64,000 nucleotides of DNA from Lysobacter sp. BMK333-48F3. Lineage in GTDB: Bacteria > Pseudomonadota > Gammaproteobacteria > Xanthomonadales > Xanthomonadaceae. Under the pieces are notes generated by a model. The model saw only the letters and a program-made list of their open reading frames with translations, was not told the origin of the DNA and did not search any database. The stretch spans positions 4,466,983 through 4,530,982 of the forward strand of contig NZ_JAIHOO010000001.1 in the NCBI RefSeq assembly GCF_019733395.1. The letters run 5' to 3'. Position numbers and translations under genes: made by a program. Positions 32,323 through 43,052 of this stretch are shown piece after piece; position 1 is the first letter of the stretch; the number at the start of each line of letters is the position of its first letter.

Positions 32323-33108
32323 TCAGCGCGGAGTTCGGCGCGCCTCGCCCAGGGTCGCGGCCGGCGCACCCTTGCCAGGTGTCCAGCCCTGCAGGGAAAA
32401 GTCGTCCGGCAGCGGCGCGGACGGCGGCTGCAGGCGCACGCGCGCAGCGATCCGCATCCCCACCGGCGCCAGTTCGGCCAGCCGCGCGGCGCGATCCTCG
32501 CTGGTGCTGAGGGTCGCGAACTGCCCGCTCGGGTCCGGCGCTTGCGCGGGTTCGGGGCGGGTCACGGTCGCGGTCTTGACGATCTCGACGGCGTAGCTCG
32601 CATCCGGCTCGGCCTGGATCCGCACCCGATACTGCTCCTGGCCGTAAGCCCAATCGGTGCTGGCGGTCCGCTCCAGGCTCGCGCCGGGCGCGGGCCAGCG
32701 CGCATCCCGGTCGAGCAGCATGCCCAGCCACAGCAGCGGCGGCGCCGCGACCAGGCCGACATAAGCCGCCGGATCCTCCGGCATCGGTCCCGGCGCCGCG
32801 CCTTTGACGAAACGGCGGCCGTTACCGAGCAACAGCACCTCGAGCCGCTGTCCGCCGTTGTCGATCTCGACCCGGGTCTCGTCGCCGGCATGACGCTCCA
32901 CCCGGCCCAGATAGTCCGCATCGCCGGTGCCGCTGCTGCGGGTTTCGATCCAGCTTAGGCATTCGACCACCTGGTCGATGCGCGCGCAGTCGCGCGCCGC
33001 ATCGGCGCTGTCCGCAGCGGCCGCGCGCGCCTGCGCCGCAGGCCAGCCGCAGCACGCCGCCGCCAGCCAGCCCGCCAACAACGAAGCTCTCACCGACCGT
33101 GTCCTCAT
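32323..33108 (-). CDS. Secreted protein of unknown function
   Basis: 261 residues, not recognised. A signal peptide is clear (VRASLLAGWLAAACCGWPAAQARAAA). The mature protein starts DCARIDQVVECLSWIETRSSG with two cysteines that may pair. VEIDNGGQRLEVLLLGNGRRFVKG is beta-like, and a Pro-rich segment (PAQAPDPSG) precedes EDRAARLAELAPVGMRIAARVRLQPP. The C-terminus (PAATLGEARRTPR) runs up to the 14-bp minisatellite. GGAG is near the ATG. It is divergent from another unknown gene at 33293, 184 bases away. No family is assigned. Confidence 0.65.
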   Translation of the reverse strand: MRTRSVRASLLAGWLAAACCGWPAAQARAAAADSADAARDCARIDQVVECLSWIETRSSGTGDADYLGRVERHAGDETRVEIDNGGQRLEVLLLGNGRRFVKGAAPGPMPEDPAAYVGLVAAPPLLWLGMLLDRDARWPAPGASLERTASTDWAYGQEQYRVRIQAEPDASYAVEIVKTATVTRPEPAQAPDPSGQFATLSTSEDRAARLAELAPVGMRIAARVRLQPPSAPLPDDFSLQGWTPGKGAPAATLGEARRTPR

Positions 33109-33292
33109 GACTCCATGCTCCCTGTCCGCGCAAGCCGGCCAGTATAGGTCGCGGCGCGCGGCGCAAGGTTTTCACAGCGCGGCGTTCACTGCAGGGTTTT
33201 CACATCCGGGCGAGGCCCGCGTTTGCAGCCATGAGCGCAGCCTTGCTTCCGCGCAATGCCGCGCCGCCCTCGTCCACCGCACAGGCCGCGCC

Positions 33293-33934
33293 GTGAGCCA
33301 TTCCCTGCCCGAACCATCGCTCGATATCGGCCGCTTTTCGCTGGACCTGCATCCCCATGTATCGCAACCGGCGCCGAACGGCCCGCAGCCCGGCCTCGTC
33401 TACGGCGCCGATTTCAAGGTCGGCTACACGCCGGCGCTGGCGCGCAATCCGCTCGGGCTGATCCAGCTGGTGTTTCCGCAGACCAAGCGTTTCGAGCATA
33501 CGAACCTCTACGCCTGGAACGTCGACAAGCGCGCTCCCGACACCGGCCAGAGCCTGCTGATGGCCCGCTGCCTGTACGGCAGCGATGACGGCGACTCGAC
33601 GGCCGGCGGCCAACGACGCCGGCTGGGCGCGGACCAATGCTGGCTGGCGGCCGCGCCGCGCGAAACCTGCAAGAGCATCGCCGCGGCGGTGGTTCCTACC
33701 GCGACCCTGACCAAGTTCGCCCAGTACGCCGTCGATCTGGTCACCGGCAAGATCGCCAATGCCGGCATGCTCTGGGGCTACTACGTGCTGCCGCCGGGCG
33801 GGGCCGGGCAACCCTACGCGATGCAGGTGCAGCCGCCGCAGGAGACGCGCCTGCGCAGCAACAACGAGCACCTCAGCGCCCTCGCCGGCTTTCTCGGCGT
33901 CCCGACCGCCGAGGTCAGGAGCCACATCGACTGA
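33293..33934 (+). CDS. Protein of unknown function
   Basis: 213 residues, not recognised. The likely start is GTG at 33293 (VSHSLPEPSLDIGRFSLDLHP) with only a weak SD; longer readings enter the promoter of the divergent gene. There is no signal peptide or membrane helix. Visible features are QPGLVYGADFKVGYTPALARNPLGLIQLVFPQTKRFEHTNLYAWNVDKRAPDTGQSLLMARCLYGSDDGD, CWLAAAPRETCKSIAAAVVPTATLTKFAQYAVDLVTGKIANAGMLWGYYVLPPGG, and the end AGFLGVPTAEVRSHID. It shares a bidirectional terminator with pnp. An orphan accessory gene is likely; the start is uncertain. Confidence 0.55.
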   Translation: MSHSLPEPSLDIGRFSLDLHPHVSQPAPNGPQPGLVYGADFKVGYTPALARNPLGLIQLVFPQTKRFEHTNLYAWNVDKRAPDTGQSLLMARCLYGSDDGDSTAGGQRRRLGADQCWLAAAPRETCKSIAAAVVPTATLTKFAQYAVDLVTGKIANAGMLWGYYVLPPGGAGQPYAMQVQPPQETRLRSNNEHLSALAGFLGVPTAEVRSHID

Positions 33935-33991
33935 GCGACAGGCGCCGGCCGACGTGCGCGTTGCCGACCCGCCGGCGCGACGCGGACAAAA

Positions 33992-34017
33992 GAAAAGCGG
34001 GCCGAAGCCCGCTTTTC
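33992..34017. terminator. Bidirectional terminator between an unknown gene and pnp
   Basis: GAAAAGCGGGC, loop CGAA, GCCCGCTTTTC: an 11-bp perfect stem with T-tracts on both strands. It ends pnp from the right (27 bases past its stop) and the gene at 33293 from the left. Confidence 0.9.
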
Positions 34018-34043
34018 TCCGATCGCTGCGATGCGCGGGCCGA

Positions 34044-36152
34044 TTACTCGGCGGCCACGCCCTCGCCTTCTTCCACGGCCTTCATCGACAGGCGGATGCG
34101 GCCCTGCTTGTCGACTTCCAGCACCTTGACCTTGACCAGGTCGCCTTCCTTGAGCTTGTCGCTGACCTTCTCGACGCGCTCGTTGGAGATCTGCGAGACG
34201 TGGACCAGACCGTCCTTGCCCGGCAGGATGGTCACGAAGGCGCCGAAGTCCATGATCTTGGCGACCTTGCCTTCGTAGATGCGGCCCGGCTCGACGTCGG
34301 ACACGATCTGGTCGATGCGCGCCTTCGCGGCCTGGGCGGCGGCGGCATTGACCGAGGCGATGACGATGGTGCCGTCGTCCTGGATGTCGATCTGGGTGCC
34401 GGTTTCCTTGGTGATGGCCTGGATGGTCGAACCGCCCTTGCCGATCACTTCGCGGATCTTGTCCGGGTGGATCTTCATCGTCAGCAGGCGCGGCGCGTAC
34501 TCGCTCAGCTCGCCGCGCGGCGCGGTGATGGCGTTGGCCATCTCGCCGAGGATGTGCAGGCGGCCGGCCTGGGCCTGGGCCAGGGCGACCTTCATGATCT
34601 CTTCGGTGATGCCCTGGATCTTGATGTCCATCTGCAGCGCCGAGATGCCTTCGGCGGTGCCGGCGACCTTGAAGTCCATGTCGCCGAGGTGATCCTCGTC
34701 GCCCAGGATGTCGGACAGGACGACGAAGTTGTCGCCTTCCTTGACCAGGCCCATCGCGATGCCGGCGACCGGCGCCTTGATCGGCACGCCGGCGTCCATC
34801 AGCGCCAGCGAGCTGCCGCAGACCGAAGCCATCGAGGACGAACCGTTCGACTCGGTGATTTCCGAGACCACGCGGATGGTGTACGGGAACTCTTCCATGG
34901 TCGGCATCACCGCCAGCACGCCGCGCTTGGCGAGGCGGCCGTGGCCGATTTCGCGGCGCTTGGGCGCGCCGAAGCGGCCGCATTCGCCGACCGAGTACGG
35001 CGGGAAGTTGTAATGGAACAGGAAGTGTTCCTTGTACTCGCCCGAGACGGCGTCGATGATCTGGCCGTCGCGCGCGGTGCCGAGGGTGGCGACCACGATC
35101 GCCTGGGTCTCGCCGCGGGTGAACAGCGAGGAGCCGTGGGTGCGCGGCAGCACGCCGACCTTGGAGGCGATCGGGCGCACGGTGTCGAGCGCGCGGCCGT
35201 CGATGCGGACCTTGGTGGTCAGCACCGAGCTGCGCATGGTCTGGTACTCGAGCTCGCCGAATTCCTTCGACAGGTCGGCGCCGTTCCAACCGTCGGCTTC
35301 GGCGCGGCCGGCCAGCGAAGCCAGCACGTCCTTCTTGATCGCGCCGATCGCGTCGCGGCGCTGCAGCTTGTCGCGCACCTGGAAGGCCTCGGCCAGCTGG
35401 CCGCCGACCGCTTCCTTCAGCGCCGAGATCATGGCGTCGTTCTTGGCCGGAGCTTCCCAGCTCGACGGCTTGGTGCCGGCTTCCACGACCAGTTCGTTGA
35501 TCGCGTTGATGACCTTCTGCATCTCGCGATGGCCGAACATCACCGCGCCGAGCATGACCTCTTCGGACAGCATCTTGGCTTCGGATTCGACCATCAGCAC
35601 CGCGTTCGAGGTGCCGGCGACGACCAGTTCCAGCTCGGAATCGGCCAGTTCGGTCGCGGTCGGGTTGAGCAGGTACTGGCCGTTCTTGTAACCGACCTTG
35701 GCCGCGCCGATCGGGCCCTGGAACGGCGTGCCGGCCAGCGCCAGCGCGGCCGAGGCGCCGATCAGCGCCGGGATGTCGCCGTCGACTTCCGGGTTCAGCG
35801 ACATCACCGTGGCGATGATCTGAACTTCGTTCTTGTAGTCTTCCGGGAACAGCGGACGGATCGGACGGTCGATCAGGCGCGAGATCAGCGTTTCCTTCTC
35901 GGTCGCGCGGCCTTCACGCTTGAAGAAGCCGCCCGGGATGCGACCGCCGGCGTAGAACTTCTCCTGGTAATCCACGGTCAGCGGGAAGAAGTCCTGGCCC
36001 TCGCGCGCGCTCTTCGCTGCGACGGCGCTCACCAGCAGTACGGTGTCGTCCATCTTCACGATGACGGCGCCGCTGGCCTGACGGGCGACTTCGCCGGTCT
36101 CCAGGGTCACCTGATGGTTGCCGTACTGGAAGGTCTTGGTAATTTTTGCCAC
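34044..36152 (-). CDS. pnp: Polyribonucleotide nucleotidyltransferase (PNPase)
   Basis: A phosphate-dependent 3'-5' exoribonuclease and component of the RNA degradosome. The 702 residues hold two RNase PH-like domains (1-150 and about 310-540), joined by an all-helical linker. A KH domain follows ([20 protein letters not shown]), then an S1 domain ([33 protein letters not shown]) and a short acidic end. [27 protein letters not shown] and [21 protein letters not shown] are signature stretches. It lies downstream of rpsO with a hairpin between them, the classical rpsO-pnp order, where pnp mRNA is autoregulated after RNase III cleavage in E. coli; whether that holds here is unknown. Confidence 0.98.
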   Translation of the reverse strand: MAKITKTFQYGNHQVTLETGEVARQASGAVIVKMDDTVLLVSAVAAKSAREGQDFFPLTVDYQEKFYAGGRIPGGFFKREGRATEKETLISRLIDRPIRPLFPEDYKNEVQIIATVMSLNPEVDGDIPALIGASAALALAGTPFQGPIGAAKVGYKNGQYLLNPTATELADSELELVVAGTSNAVLMVESEAKMLSEEVMLGAVMFGHREMQKVINAINELVVEAGTKPSSWEAPAKNDAMISALKEAVGGQLAEAFQVRDKLQRRDAIGAIKKDVLASLAGRAEADGWNGADLSKEFGELEYQTMRSSVLTTKVRIDGRALDTVRPIASKVGVLPRTHGSSLFTRGETQAIVVATLGTARDGQIIDAVSGEYKEHFLFHYNFPPYSVGECGRFGAPKRREIGHGRLAKRGVLAVMPTMEEFPYTIRVVSEITESNGSSSMASVCGSSLALMDAGVPIKAPVAGIAMGLVKEGDNFVVLSDILGDEDHLGDMDFKVAGTAEGISALQMDIKIQGITEEIMKVALAQAQAGRLHILGEMANAITAPRGELSEYAPRLLTMKIHPDKIREVIGKGGSTIQAITKETGTQIDIQDDGTIVIASVNAAAAQAAKARIDQIVSDVEPGRIYEGKVAKIMDFGAFVTILPGKDGLVHVSQISNERVEKVSDKLKEGDLVKVKVLEVDKQGRIRLSMKAVEEGEGVAAE

Positions 36153-36373
36153 GTTGGGTTCCTTCGGTATCTATGCGTTCCGGTCGGAGCCCTTGCTCCG
36201 CTCCGGTCGGCCGCCGGCGCAGCGACCTGAGGATGGTTGTGTTTCGCGCGCGCTCCGGCGCTGCATCGCACGTGGCCCGAGGGCCGGTCCAGTTCGGCGG
36301 TCGCGCTCGCGTACCGTCGCTGGCGGCGCTGCCTCCTGCATCGCCCGGCGGAGCTTTCGTGCCCGCCAAAACA

Positions 36374-36401
36374 AACCGCGGCGCATCGCTGCGCCGCGGT
36401 T
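36374..36401 (-). terminator. rpsO-pnp intercistronic terminator
   Basis: On the minus strand AACCGCGGCGCA, loop GCGA, TGCGCCGCGGTT and then TGTTTTGG. The perfect 12-bp stem with a T-rich tail starts 11 bases after the rpsO stop, so only part of the transcripts would read into pnp. Confidence 0.85.
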
Positions 36402-36411
36402 GGGTGTCCGG

Positions 36412-36672
36412 TTAGCGGCGCAGACCGAGCTTCTCGATCAGGGCCTTGTAGCGCTCGCCGTCTTTGCGCTTCAGATAGTCCAGCAGGCTGCGACGGCGGT
36501 TGACCATCATCAGCAGGCCGCGGCGGCTGTGGTGATCCTGCTTGTGCTGCTTGAAGTGACCGGTCAGCAGTTCGATGCGGGCGGTCAGCAGGGCGACCTG
36601 GACTTCCGGCGAACCGGTGTCGTTGGCGCCGCGCTTGTTATCTTCGATGATCTTGTTGGTGTCGATCGACAT
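36412..36672 (-). CDS. rpsO: 30S ribosomal protein S15
   Basis: An 86-residue primary binding protein of the 16S rRNA central domain. The family signature [53 protein letters not shown] is intact. The purine-rich AAAGAGAA stretch serves as SD. A TACAAT -10-like hexamer on the minus strand at 36830-36835 could be its promoter, with no clear -35. truB lies upstream on the same strand, 264 bases away. A terminator follows before pnp. Confidence 0.99.
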   Translation of the reverse strand: MSIDTNKIIEDNKRGANDTGSPEVQVALLTARIELLTGHFKQHKQDHHSRRGLLMMVNRRRSLLDYLKRKDGERYKALIEKLGLRR

Positions 36673-36936
36673 GACGATTTCTCTTTAGATGCGCGGCCCG
36701 CAGAAGCGAATCGGTCGCGGCCCGAGGCCGTCCCGACGCACCGCTTGGCCCGCCGTTTGCTGAAGTAAGGAAAGCCGTTCTCGCGATCTCCGCGGCGCGT
36801 GCGCCGGGAAGTGCTTGAAAAGCGGCGGGATTGTAACAGCCCGGAAGCACGAATGCGACCCGCGGGCCAATCGGCGGGCAAGAAGCTTGCCCTGTTCAGT
36901 TTTCCGCGCCGAACCGTCGCGCCACGCCGTGGCGGC

Positions 36937-37869
36937 TCAACCGCCCTGCGCGGCCCAGCGGAACAGCCGTTGCGGCTGCAACCGGCCCTCGCCCTGGCGC
37001 AGGCCCAGGCCGAGGCAGCGCCCGGCCTCGCCGAACACCGCGACCAGGCCCGGCTCGCCGGCCTCGCAGGCCACCGCCTGACCGCGGCCCAGGCGCTGCG
37101 CCGCGGCCGCGTCCAGTTCGACCCGGCCGAACCCGCTGAGCCCGGCCTCGATCGGCAGCAGGCAGGCGTCCAGCGCCCGGTCGCCGCCCTGCCCGGCCAG
37201 CTCGCGCAGTTGCTCCAAGGTGGTCATCTGCGGCTGCAGGAAGGGCTCGACCCACAGCCGGCGCAGGCTGGCGACATGCGCGCCGCAGCCCAGGGCCTCG
37301 CCGAGGTCGCGCACCAGGCTGCGCACGTAGGTGCCCGAGCCGCATTCCACATGCAGATGCAGGCGCGGGCCGTCGCGGCCGGTCAGGCTCAGCGACTGCA
37401 CCGCCACCTCGCGTTCGGGCGCCTCGATCGCCTCGCCGCGGCGGGCCTTGGCGTACAGCGGCTCGCCGCCCTGCTTGAGCGCGGAATAGATCGGCGCGCG
37501 CTGGCGGATGATGCCGCGCAGCGGCGCCAGCGCGGCCTCGATCGCCGCATCGTCGAACTCCGGCACCGGCCGTTCGCGCAGCGGCGCGCCGTCGGCGTCG
37601 TCGCTGTCGGTGGTCAGGCCGAGCACGGCGGTGGTGGTGTAGGCCTTGCGCGCGCCGAGCAACAGGCCGGCGATCTTGGTCGCCTCGCCGAAGCACAGCG
37701 GCAGCAGTCCGGTGGCCAACGGGTCCAAGCTGCCGGTGTGGCCGCCCTTCTCCGCGCGGAACAGGTGTCGCGCCTGCTGCAGGGCCTGGTTCGAGCTCAG
37801 GCCCTGTGGTTTGTCGAGCAGCAGGATGCCGTCGACCGTGCGCCATTGGCGTTTACGCGTGGTGTTCAA
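36937..37869 (-). CDS. truB: tRNA pseudouridine(55) synthase
   Basis: Makes pseudouridine 55 in the T-loop of tRNAs. Signature segments are [54 protein letters not shown] with catalytic Asp in GSLDPLATG, then [12 protein letters not shown] and [20 protein letters not shown]. No ATG fits well: the best start is TTG at 37869 ([13 protein letters not shown], 310 residues, the usual N-terminal length). An ATG at 37936 would add about 22 unlikely residues. Neither has a strong SD. It follows rbfA after a 203-base gap in the nusA operon order. Confidence 0.93.
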   Translation of the reverse strand: MNTTRKRQWRTVDGILLLDKPQGLSSNQALQQARHLFRAEKGGHTGSLDPLATGLLPLCFGEATKIAGLLLGARKAYTTTAVLGLTTDSDDADGAPLRERPVPEFDDAAIEAALAPLRGIIRQRAPIYSALKQGGEPLYAKARRGEAIEAPEREVAVQSLSLTGRDGPRLHLHVECGSGTYVRSLVRDLGEALGCGAHVASLRRLWVEPFLQPQMTTLEQLRELAGQGGDRALDACLLPIEAGLSGFGRVELDAAAAQRLGRGQAVACEAGEPGLVAVFGEAGRCLGLGLRQGEGRLQPQRLFRWAAQGG

Positions 37870-38072
37870 GCAGGGCGTCCGGGTTCGAAGTTCGCAGCCG
37901 CGCAGGCCGCAAGGCGGATGGCCGAATGCTCCCATATTGCGCGGCCCGCGGCGCGTGAAGCGACGCGCGCCGACCGGCGGTCGGCATCGCGCGCGACGGC
38001 CGGACCGGCCATGGGATCTGGGTTGGGTCCCGCAGCGGCGGGCGGACCGGAGCGGACCGCCCGGACGACGGC

Positions 38073-38459
38073 TCAGCCGGCCTTGCCGCTGCCGTCGCTG
38101 TCGTCGCCCTCGGCCGGCGGCAGGTCGCGCAACAGGATGTTGATGCGTTCGCCGCGGTCGACCGAGTCGTCGTAATGGAAGTGCAGCTCCGGCACGTGGC
38201 GCAGCTTCATCGCCCGGCCGAGCTGGTAGCGCAGTTCGCGCGCCAGTTCCTTGAGCGCCTTGACCGCCTCGGCGGCGCGCTCGCTCTGCAACGCGGTCAC
38301 GAACACCTTGGCGTGGGCCAGGTCGCGGCTGATTTCGACATCGGACACGCTGACCGACGGCAGGCCGTGCTCGCGCACGGCCTCGTGCACCAGCGTCCCG
38401 AGCTCGCGGCGGAGCTGGGCGGAAACGCGATCGGTGCGGTGGAACGATTTGCTTGGCAT
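38073..38459 (-). CDS. rbfA: Ribosome-binding factor A
   Basis: A 30S maturation factor needed for 16S 5'-end processing and cold adaptation. The 128 residues contain the KH-like fold ([91 protein letters not shown]). The ATG at 38459 ([12 protein letters not shown]) is chosen; a longer reading to 38504 is only translated repeat sequence. No SD is visible before the ATG, because the preceding bases belong to a GGGAATC/GGGAGTC repeat array. The order infB-rbfA-truB is standard. Confidence 0.95.
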   Translation of the reverse strand: MPSKSFHRTDRVSAQLRRELGTLVHEAVREHGLPSVSVSDVEISRDLAHAKVFVTALQSERAAEAVKALKELARELRYQLGRAMKLRHVPELHFHYDDSVDRGERINILLRDLPPAEGDDSDGSGKAG

Positions 38460-38633
38460 TTGTACGGGAATCGAGAATGGGGAGTCGGGAATCGGTGAAA
38501 GCAAGACCGATAGGCCTGGATGCTTCGCGAAGATTCCCGACTCCCGGCCTTACGGAGAGTCGGTGGACCGGAGAGGAACCGATCGCCCGGAATCGCTCTG
38601 GCGATTCCCGACTCCCGATTCCCCATTCCCGGC
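38460..38633. repeat. GGGAATC/GGGAGTC heptad array between infB and rbfA
   Basis: The left arm at about 38466-38497 (GGGAATCGAGAATGGGGAGT type) can pair with the right arm at about 38603-38632 (GATTCCCGACTCCCGATTCC), and with a shorter middle block at 38534-38549. It fills the whole infB-rbfA gap and removes any SD before rbfA. Confidence 0.8.
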
Positions 38634-41258
38634 TTACAGCGTGCGCTGCACCTCGATGCGCTCGAAGCACTCGATCTGGTCGCCCGGCTTGACGTCGTTG
38701 TACTGCTTGACGCCGATGCCGCACTCGGTGCCGTTGCGCACTTCGTCGACGTTCTCCTTGAAGCGGCGCAGCGATTCCAGCTCGCCCTCGAAGATGACCG
38801 CGTTGTCGCGCAGCACGCGGATCGGCTTGCTGCGCTTGACCACGCCTTCCACGACCATGCAGCCGGCGACCGCGCCGAACTTCGAGCTGCGGAACACGTC
38901 GCGCACTTCGGCGATGCCGATGATCTCTTCGCGGATCTCGACGCCGAGGATGCCCGAAGCGACCTGCTTCACCTGGTCGATCACGTCATAGATGATCGAG
39001 AAGTAGCGCAGGTCGACGCCGTTGGACTCGATGATGCGGCGGGCCGAGGCGTCGGCGCGGACGTTGAAGCCGATCACCGTGGCCTTGGCGGTGGCCGCGG
39101 CGTTGGCGTCGGACTCGGTGATGCCGCCGACGCCCGAGCTGATCACGTTGATCCGGATCTGGTCGTTGGACAGCGCCACCAGCGCCTGGCGCAGCGCTTC
39201 CACCGAACCCTGCACGTCGGCCTTGACCACCAGGTTGAGGCTCAGCTGGCCCTCGCCCTTGCCCATCTGGGCCATGATGTCTTCCATGCGGTTGCCGGCC
39301 TGGGCGACCAGGCGCGACTCGCGGCGCTTGGCGTCGCGCTGCTGCGCCACGTCCTTGGCCAGGCGCTCGTCGTCGACGACCACGAAGTCGTCGCCGGCGT
39401 CGGGCACGCCCGACAGGCCCAGCACCTGCACCGGGATCGACGGACCGGCGCTCTCGACCTGCTTGCCGGTTTCGTCGAACAGGGCGCGGACGCGGCCGTA
39501 ATGCACGCCGCACACCAGGTAATCGCCCTTCTTGAGCTGGCCCTGCTGGACCAGCACGGTCGCGACCGGGCCGCGGCCCTTGTCGAGCGCGGATTCGATC
39601 ACCGTACCGGTGGCGCGGCCGGTCGGCACCGCCTGCAGTTCCAGCACTTCGGCCTGCAGCGAGATCGCGTCGAGCAGATCGTCCACGCCGGCGCCGGTCT
39701 TGGCCGACAGCTCGACCATCTGGGTCTCGCCGCCGAAATCCTCGGCCACGACTTCTTCGCCGAGCAGTTCGTTCTTGACCCGCAGCGGATCGGCGTCGGA
39801 CTTGTCGATCTTGTTGATCGCCACGATCAGCGGCACGCCGGCCGCCTTGGCGTGCTGCACCGCTTCCTTGGTCTGCGGCATGACGCCGTCGTCGGCGGCG
39901 ACCACCAGCACGACGATGTCGGTCAGCTTGGCGCCGCGCGCGCGCATCGAGGTGAAGGCGGCGTGGCCCGGGGTGTCGAGGAAGCTGATCACGCCCTTCG
40001 CCGTTTCGACGTGGTAGGCGCCGATGTGCTGGGTGATGCCGCCGGCTTCGCCCGAGGCGACCTTGGTCCGGCGGATGTAGTCCAGCAGCGAGGTCTTGCC
40101 GTGGTCGACGTGGCCCATGATCGTGACCACCGGCGGACGCGCGGACTTCTCGCCCTGCGTCTCTTCGACGTGTGCGATCAGCGCGTCCTCGGCGTCGTTG
40201 GCGTTGGCCTTGATCACGGTGTGGCCGAGTTCTTCGGTCACCAGCGATGCGGTGTCGTGATCGATGGACTGGTTGATGGTCGCCATGACGCCCATCTTGA
40301 ACAGCGCCTTGACCACGTCGCCGCCCTTCAGCGCGAGCTTCTGCGCCAGGTCGGCCACGGTGATGGTGTCGCCGATCGCGACTTCGCGCACGATCGGCGC
40401 GGTCGGACGCGAGAAGCCGTGCTGGCCGCCGCCGGAGCGCGACTGCTCGGAGTGGCGGCGCGGCTGCGGCTTGGACTTGCCGCGCGAGCTGCTGCTGCGG
40501 CGGGCGCGGTCGGAGGCGCTGAGGTGCAGCTGGCCGGCGAAGCGGTTGGCCGCATCGTCGTCCTCGACCCCGGCGACCATCGCGTGCGAGCCGCGGGTCT
40601 TGTGGCGCGCGGCGCTGTTGCGGTCGTCGGCGCGCGGCGCGACGGCCGGGGCCGGCTTGGGATGGCCGTGGCCGTGGGTGGCCGGGGGCTTGCGCGCCGG
40701 CTCTTGCTCGTCGGCCGGCGCGGCCGCGCTGGCGTCGGCGAGCTTGCTCCGCGCCTCTTCCTCGGCCTTGGCCTTGGCGGCGTCCTCGGCGACCTGGCGC
40801 GCGGCTTCGGCGGCCTCGGCGCGGCGGCGGTCGCTGTCGGCCAGGCGCTGCTGCTCGGCCAGGTTGCGCTGCTTGGATTCTTCGAGCTTGCGCAGGATCT
40901 CCGCGCGCTCGTCGTCTTCCGACACGGCCGAACCGGCCTCGTTCGGCTTGACCAAGGTCACCTTCTTGCGCACCACCACGTCGACCGTGGTGCGGTTCTT
41001 GCCGCCGCCGACGGTGATTTCCTGCTTGCGGCTGCGGTTGAGGGTGATCTTCTTCGCCGCCTCGTCCGCGTCGGCCGGCTTGTCGGCCTTGCCGTGGGAG
41101 CGCTTGAGGAAGCCGAGCAGCTTGACTTTTTCGATGCTGGTCACGACCTGGTCGGGGCCGCTGAACTTCATGCCGGCCTCGGCCAGCTGTTCCAGCAACT
41201 TCTCGACCGGCGTGTTCACCAGTTCGGCCAGCTTGCGGATGGTGGTTTGCTGCGACAT
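38634..41258 (-). CDS. infB: Translation initiation factor IF-2
   Basis: A GTPase that brings fMet-tRNA to the 30S subunit. 874 residues: N-terminal IF2_N domain ([32 protein letters not shown]), and a charged Ala/Glu/Lys/Arg-rich helical linker (about 90-270, with [26 protein letters not shown]). The G domain has G1 [13 protein letters not shown]3 DTPGHAAF and G4 NKIDK, followed by domains II-IV ending at the C-terminal fMet-binding domain. The ATG at 41258 is selected because it opens the conserved domain; an in-frame upstream part to 41432 is Arg-rich and not conserved. It follows nusA after 222 bases. Confidence 0.98.
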   Translation of the reverse strand: MSQQTTIRKLAELVNTPVEKLLEQLAEAGMKFSGPDQVVTSIEKVKLLGFLKRSHGKADKPADADEAAKKITLNRSRKQEITVGGGKNRTTVDVVVRKKVTLVKPNEAGSAVSEDDERAEILRKLEESKQRNLAEQQRLADSDRRRAEAAEAARQVAEDAAKAKAEEEARSKLADASAAAPADEQEPARKPPATHGHGHPKPAPAVAPRADDRNSAARHKTRGSHAMVAGVEDDDAANRFAGQLHLSASDRARRSSSSRGKSKPQPRRHSEQSRSGGGQHGFSRPTAPIVREVAIGDTITVADLAQKLALKGGDVVKALFKMGVMATINQSIDHDTASLVTEELGHTVIKANANDAEDALIAHVEETQGEKSARPPVVTIMGHVDHGKTSLLDYIRRTKVASGEAGGITQHIGAYHVETAKGVISFLDTPGHAAFTSMRARGAKLTDIVVLVVAADDGVMPQTKEAVQHAKAAGVPLIVAINKIDKSDADPLRVKNELLGEEVVAEDFGGETQMVELSAKTGAGVDDLLDAISLQAEVLELQAVPTGRATGTVIESALDKGRGPVATVLVQQGQLKKGDYLVCGVHYGRVRALFDETGKQVESAGPSIPVQVLGLSGVPDAGDDFVVVDDERLAKDVAQQRDAKRRESRLVAQAGNRMEDIMAQMGKGEGQLSLNLVVKADVQGSVEALRQALVALSNDQIRINVISSGVGGITESDANAAATAKATVIGFNVRADASARRIIESNGVDLRYFSIIYDVIDQVKQVASGILGVEIREEIIGIAEVRDVFRSSKFGAVAGCMVVEGVVKRSKPIRVLRDNAVIFEGELESLRRFKENVDEVRNGTECGIGVKQYNDVKPGDQIECFERIEVQRTL

Positions 41259-41480
41259 TCGGTTTTTCCGTGTCCTCGTGGCGCGGGACGGATCCCGCGC
41301 GTGATGGCGCCATTCTAGCTCCGCGCGCGCCGCACGACCGGCTCGCGCAGGCCGTCTTGGCCTGCCCGCGGACCGGGCCATGCCCGATCCTGCGAATCCG
41401 CCCCCGGCCGGGCCGGTGGCGGGGTGCCGCAAGACGCTCCCCGGAGCCTCTTGCGGCGGTATTTACCTCGACTCGCTAAT

Positions 41481-42968
41481 TCACTCGAACCAGTGCTTGC
41501 GCGCTTCCATGATCAGGGCCTTGGCCCGCTCCTCGTCCACGCCCTCGATGTCGGTCAGCTCGTCGGTGGCCAGGTCGGCCAGGTCGTCGCGGGTGACCAC
41601 GCCGCGCGAGGCGAGCGTGAAGGCCAGCGCCTCGTCCATGCCGTCCAGCGACAACAGGTCGGCGGCGGGCTGGTGCTCGTCGAGCTCCTCTTCCGCGGCC
41701 AGGGCCTCGTTGAGCAGGGCGTCGCGGGCGCGGGCGCGCAGTTCCTCGACGATGTCCTCGTCGAAGCCCTCCACCGCGAGCAGCTCGCCGACCGGCACGT
41801 AGGCGATTTCCTCGACCGTGCTGAAGCCTTCCGAGACCAGGATGCCGGCGATTTCCTCGTCGACCTCGAGCTTGTCCTGGAACAGCTGGCGCGCCGAGGC
41901 CTGTTCGGCTTCGGACTTGGCGGTGACCTGGTCCTGGGTCATGACGTTGAGCTGCCAGCCCGACAGGCGGCTGGCCAGGCGCACGTTCTGGCCGCCCTTG
42001 CCGATCGCCTGGGCCAGACGGTCCTCGGCCACGGCCAGGTCCATCGAATGCTTTTCTTCGTCGACGATGATCGACTGCACTTCCGCCGGCGCCATCGCGT
42101 TGATCACGAACTGGGCCGGGTTGTCCGACCACAGCACGATGTCCACGCGCTCGCCGTTGAGCTCGTTCGACACCGCCTGCACGCGCGAACCGCGCATGCC
42201 GATGCAGGCGCCGATCGGATCGGTGCGGTTGTCGTGGGCGAGCACGGCGATCTTGGCGCGGTCGCCCGGATCGCGCGCGCAGGCCTTGATCGAGACCAGG
42301 CCCTGGCCGACTTCCGGCACTTCGAGCTTGAACAGCTCCATCATGAATTCCGGCGCGGCGCGGCTGATGAACAGCTGCGGGCCGCGCGGCTCGGTGCGCA
42401 CGTCCTGCAGGTAGCCGCGGACACGGTCGCCGGCGCGCAGCACGTCGCGCGGGATGCCCTTGTCCTTGGGGATGATCGCCTCGGCGTTGCCGCCCAGGTC
42501 GACGTAGATGTTGCCGCGCTCCACCCGCTTGACGATACCGGTGACCAGCTCGCCGACCCGGTCCTTCCAGGCGTCGACGACCTGCGCGCGCTCGGCTTCG
42601 CGCACGCGCTGCACGATCACCTGCTTGGCGGCCTGGGCGGCGATGCGGCCGAACTCGGGGTTTTCGATCTGCTCTTCGATGTAGTCGCCGACCTCGACGC
42701 CCTCGACTTCGTCGACCGCGTCCATCAGGCGGATCTGCCGGTCGGGCGACTCCATGACCACGTCGTCGGCCACCACTTCCATGCGGCGGAAAGTCTCGTA
42801 GTTGCCGTCCTTCTGGTCGATGGACACGCGCACCAGCACGTCCTCGTCGTGGTAGCGCTTCTTCGCGGCCGACGCCAACGCGGCTTCGATGGCCTCGAAG
42901 ATGACCTCGCGCGGCACGCCCTTTTCGTTGGCGACCGCATCCACCACCAGCAACAGTTCCTTGCTCAT
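41481..42968 (-). CDS. nusA: Transcription termination/antitermination factor NusA
   Basis: Binds RNA polymerase and nascent RNA to control pausing, termination and antitermination. 495 residues: N-terminal polymerase-binding domain (MSKELLLVVDAVANEKGVPREVIFEAIEAALASAAKKRY), S1 domain (GELVTGIVKRVERGNIYVDLGGNAEAIIP), KH domains (DPIGACIGMRGSRVQAVSNELNGERVDIV, AIGKGGQNVRLASRLSGW) and two acidic C-terminal repeats of the long gammaproteobacterial form. The ATG at 42968 has GGAG nine bases upstream. It lies between rimP and infB in the classical operon. Confidence 0.98.
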   Translation of the reverse strand: MSKELLLVVDAVANEKGVPREVIFEAIEAALASAAKKRYHDEDVLVRVSIDQKDGNYETFRRMEVVADDVVMESPDRQIRLMDAVDEVEGVEVGDYIEEQIENPEFGRIAAQAAKQVIVQRVREAERAQVVDAWKDRVGELVTGIVKRVERGNIYVDLGGNAEAIIPKDKGIPRDVLRAGDRVRGYLQDVRTEPRGPQLFISRAAPEFMMELFKLEVPEVGQGLVSIKACARDPGDRAKIAVLAHDNRTDPIGACIGMRGSRVQAVSNELNGERVDIVLWSDNPAQFVINAMAPAEVQSIIVDEEKHSMDLAVAEDRLAQAIGKGGQNVRLASRLSGWQLNVMTQDQVTAKSEAEQASARQLFQDKLEVDEEIAGILVSEGFSTVEEIAYVPVGELLAVEGFDEDIVEELRARARDALLNEALAAEEELDEHQPAADLLSLDGMDEALAFTLASRGVVTRDDLADLATDELTDIEGVDEERAKALIMEARKHWFE

Positions 42969-43052
42969 TTCGTCACTCCGCACGGGTCGGCGTTCCGCCG
43001 CCGGCTATTCGGGTTGGTATTCGGCTGGAAGCGCCCGGCGCTCCCATGTTCG

